In this document: positions 63,040 through 64,000 of the stretch, piece by piece | How the letters are laid out: every line of letters begins with the position of its first letter | Numbering within the stretch: the stretch's first letter is position 1 | From: Perkinsus chesapeaki | Taxonomy: Eukaryota; Perkinsozoa; Perkinsida; Perkinsidae | Direction of reading: 5' to 3' | NCBI GenBank assembly: GCA_013115145.1 | Contig: JAAPAO010000141.1 | Span: forward strand, 1-64,000 | DNA: 64,000 nt | Notes under the pieces: model-generated | The model's input: the letters and a program-made list of their open reading frames with translations, nothing else | What the model was told of the DNA's origin: nothing | Database searches by the model: none | Position numbers and translations under genes: made by a program

Positions 63040-64000
63040 ATGAACAAGTGACGCCATCTTCGCAAGAGTGTCACGGAAGTACCAATTGCTTAACGTAATT
63101 TGTTGCCTTCGTACAGTACTTGCGGCTCACAAATATTCCCGATTGGGTTTTCCGATGTTGCCTGGGGCAAATTACCTCAACGTTAGTTTTCTAGCTTGTG
63201 CAAAGATGATAATTCGCTTTTCTTTGCTTTTGTTCTTGTCCATGCGTACACGGATGGGGGCATGGTACGCATACTCACCAGCCCGTCGCCGCCGCGGGAT
63301 CCTCTTCCCACTGTGAAGGACTCCCTGGGCTATTTGGTGCAACATGACACAAACCGTTGAACTCAAAACAAAAAGTTAAAATGATCATTAATCTATAGTT
63401 CAGGTTGCACAACTGCGTGCCGACGCAGAAACTTTCTGCGGTGCAGCTCGGGTGAGGCGCCTTGAAACAGGAAGGCCAGAAAGGCGTTCCTGGCGCCTCA
63501 AAAGGCCAGAAAGGCGCCTCACCCGAGCTGCACCGCCAGCAGAAGGATACTTCGTAAGCTCTGACATCCAAGGCAACCTTTCGACAGGCGCCATTGGATA
63601 GATTTCGTTGCAAGTACCGCCAGCGGCTTTTGCAATATAGTATGCTTCTTGCGAGATTTATTGATACCAAAAACCCATGGCTCCAACATAGTTGATCTAG
63701 ACACCGAACGAGGTTCTACGAACACCTCGGCGTTTCTATGCCATACGCGTTGACTGAAAGCTGATCACTGCAGAGCGAGTGGTCCAGCAAATGTTGGGTG
63801 CTTCTCAGCTGAGAACTCAACAACTAGATCTGAAAAAGCGTTAACGTCGTTCGCGTCGTAGGAAGCTTGTCGTAAGCAATATCATGGCAAGTCAAGAATA
63901 CAATTCCGGAAGGGAAACAATGACAACGATCAACATCCGAAAAAGTCACTTAGTCATGGAGTTCGAAACATTCGATGTGTATAGCGACATCTTACAACTA
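63040..64000. other. Window end without a resolved gene
   Basis: Minus-strand frames with Cys and Trp (near 63.4-63.7 kb) could be exons of a gene entering from beyond the window, but no motif fixes the frame. The segment contains the 26-bp inverted repeat listed separately. Confidence 0.4.
63438..63536. repeat. Perfect 26-bp inverted repeat, 47-bp spacer
   Basis: The left arm 63438-63463 (gcggtgcagctcgggtgagg then cgcctt) and the right arm 63511-63536 are exact reverse complements. The spacer holds three copies of ggccagaaaggcg-like words, two of which continue into the arms. RNA from either strand would form a long hairpin. Confidence 0.9.

Overview
The window is nuclear DNA of a compact, intron-rich unicellular eukaryote. 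I infer an alveolate, and a perkinsozoan such as Perkinsus is my best guess, not a proven one. The reasons are: several genes for helical-repeat proteins resembling the HPR/RAP organellar RNA-binding families of apicomplexans and dinoflagellates; a one-domain voltage-gated channel with a C-terminal EF-hand pair; a tandem cluster of small predicted secreted proteins; very short GT-AG introns (mostly 37-66 nt); and the standard genetic code, with TAA, TAG and TGA all used as stops.

Layout. 0-4 kb (minus): an ARF-type GTPase cut by the window edge, then a long helical-repeat protein. 6.06-7.33 kb (minus): a TXNDC9/phosducin-like protein. 7.98-17.97 kb (plus): a head-to-tail run of about nine genes starting with signal peptides, several of them paralogs. 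18.6-37.8 kb (plus): a PAM2-motif protein, a Maf-like nucleotide pyrophosphatase, nuclear poly(A) polymerase, a LARP7-like protein (La motif, RRM, xRRM), a small membrane protein and a second helical-repeat protein. 38.7-44 kb: ribosomal protein uS14/RPS29 (minus), an RMD1/DUF155 membrane protein (plus) and a PX-domain protein (minus). 44.1-46 kb: a segment packed with perfect short hairpins over what may be a decayed Copia pol. 46.3-51.25 kb (minus): the cation channel and a Lys/Glu-rich repeat protein. 51.4-64 kb: a three-CCCH zinc-finger protein, two small unknowns, unresolved helical exons, a large helical protein, a cyclin (all plus) and a secreted protein (minus). Several of the named genes act in mRNA metabolism (poly(A) polymerase, LARP7-like, PAM2 protein, CCCH protein). 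I see no operon-like coupling beyond shared strand.

The main discovery candidate is the intron content from about 18 to 36.4 kb. Many introns, including ones that interrupt well-conserved blocks of poly(A) polymerase, Maf and the LARP7 RRM, consist almost wholly of a tRNA-like T-arm/B-box core (GGTTCGATCC) in either orientation. In the sense orientation the T-run after the tRNA 3' end becomes the polypyrimidine tract and 3' splice site. I count about 25 copies, with more complete tRNA-like copies at 18174-18247, 36134-36210 and 39933-40012. They look like tRNA/SINE-derived introners. Further short intron motif families lie beside them, and some of these also occur inside apparently coding sequence at 59.1-59.4 kb.

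Exon joins given below were made by eye from reading frame, GT-AG signals and family conservation. Genes without recognisable homologs remain provisional.
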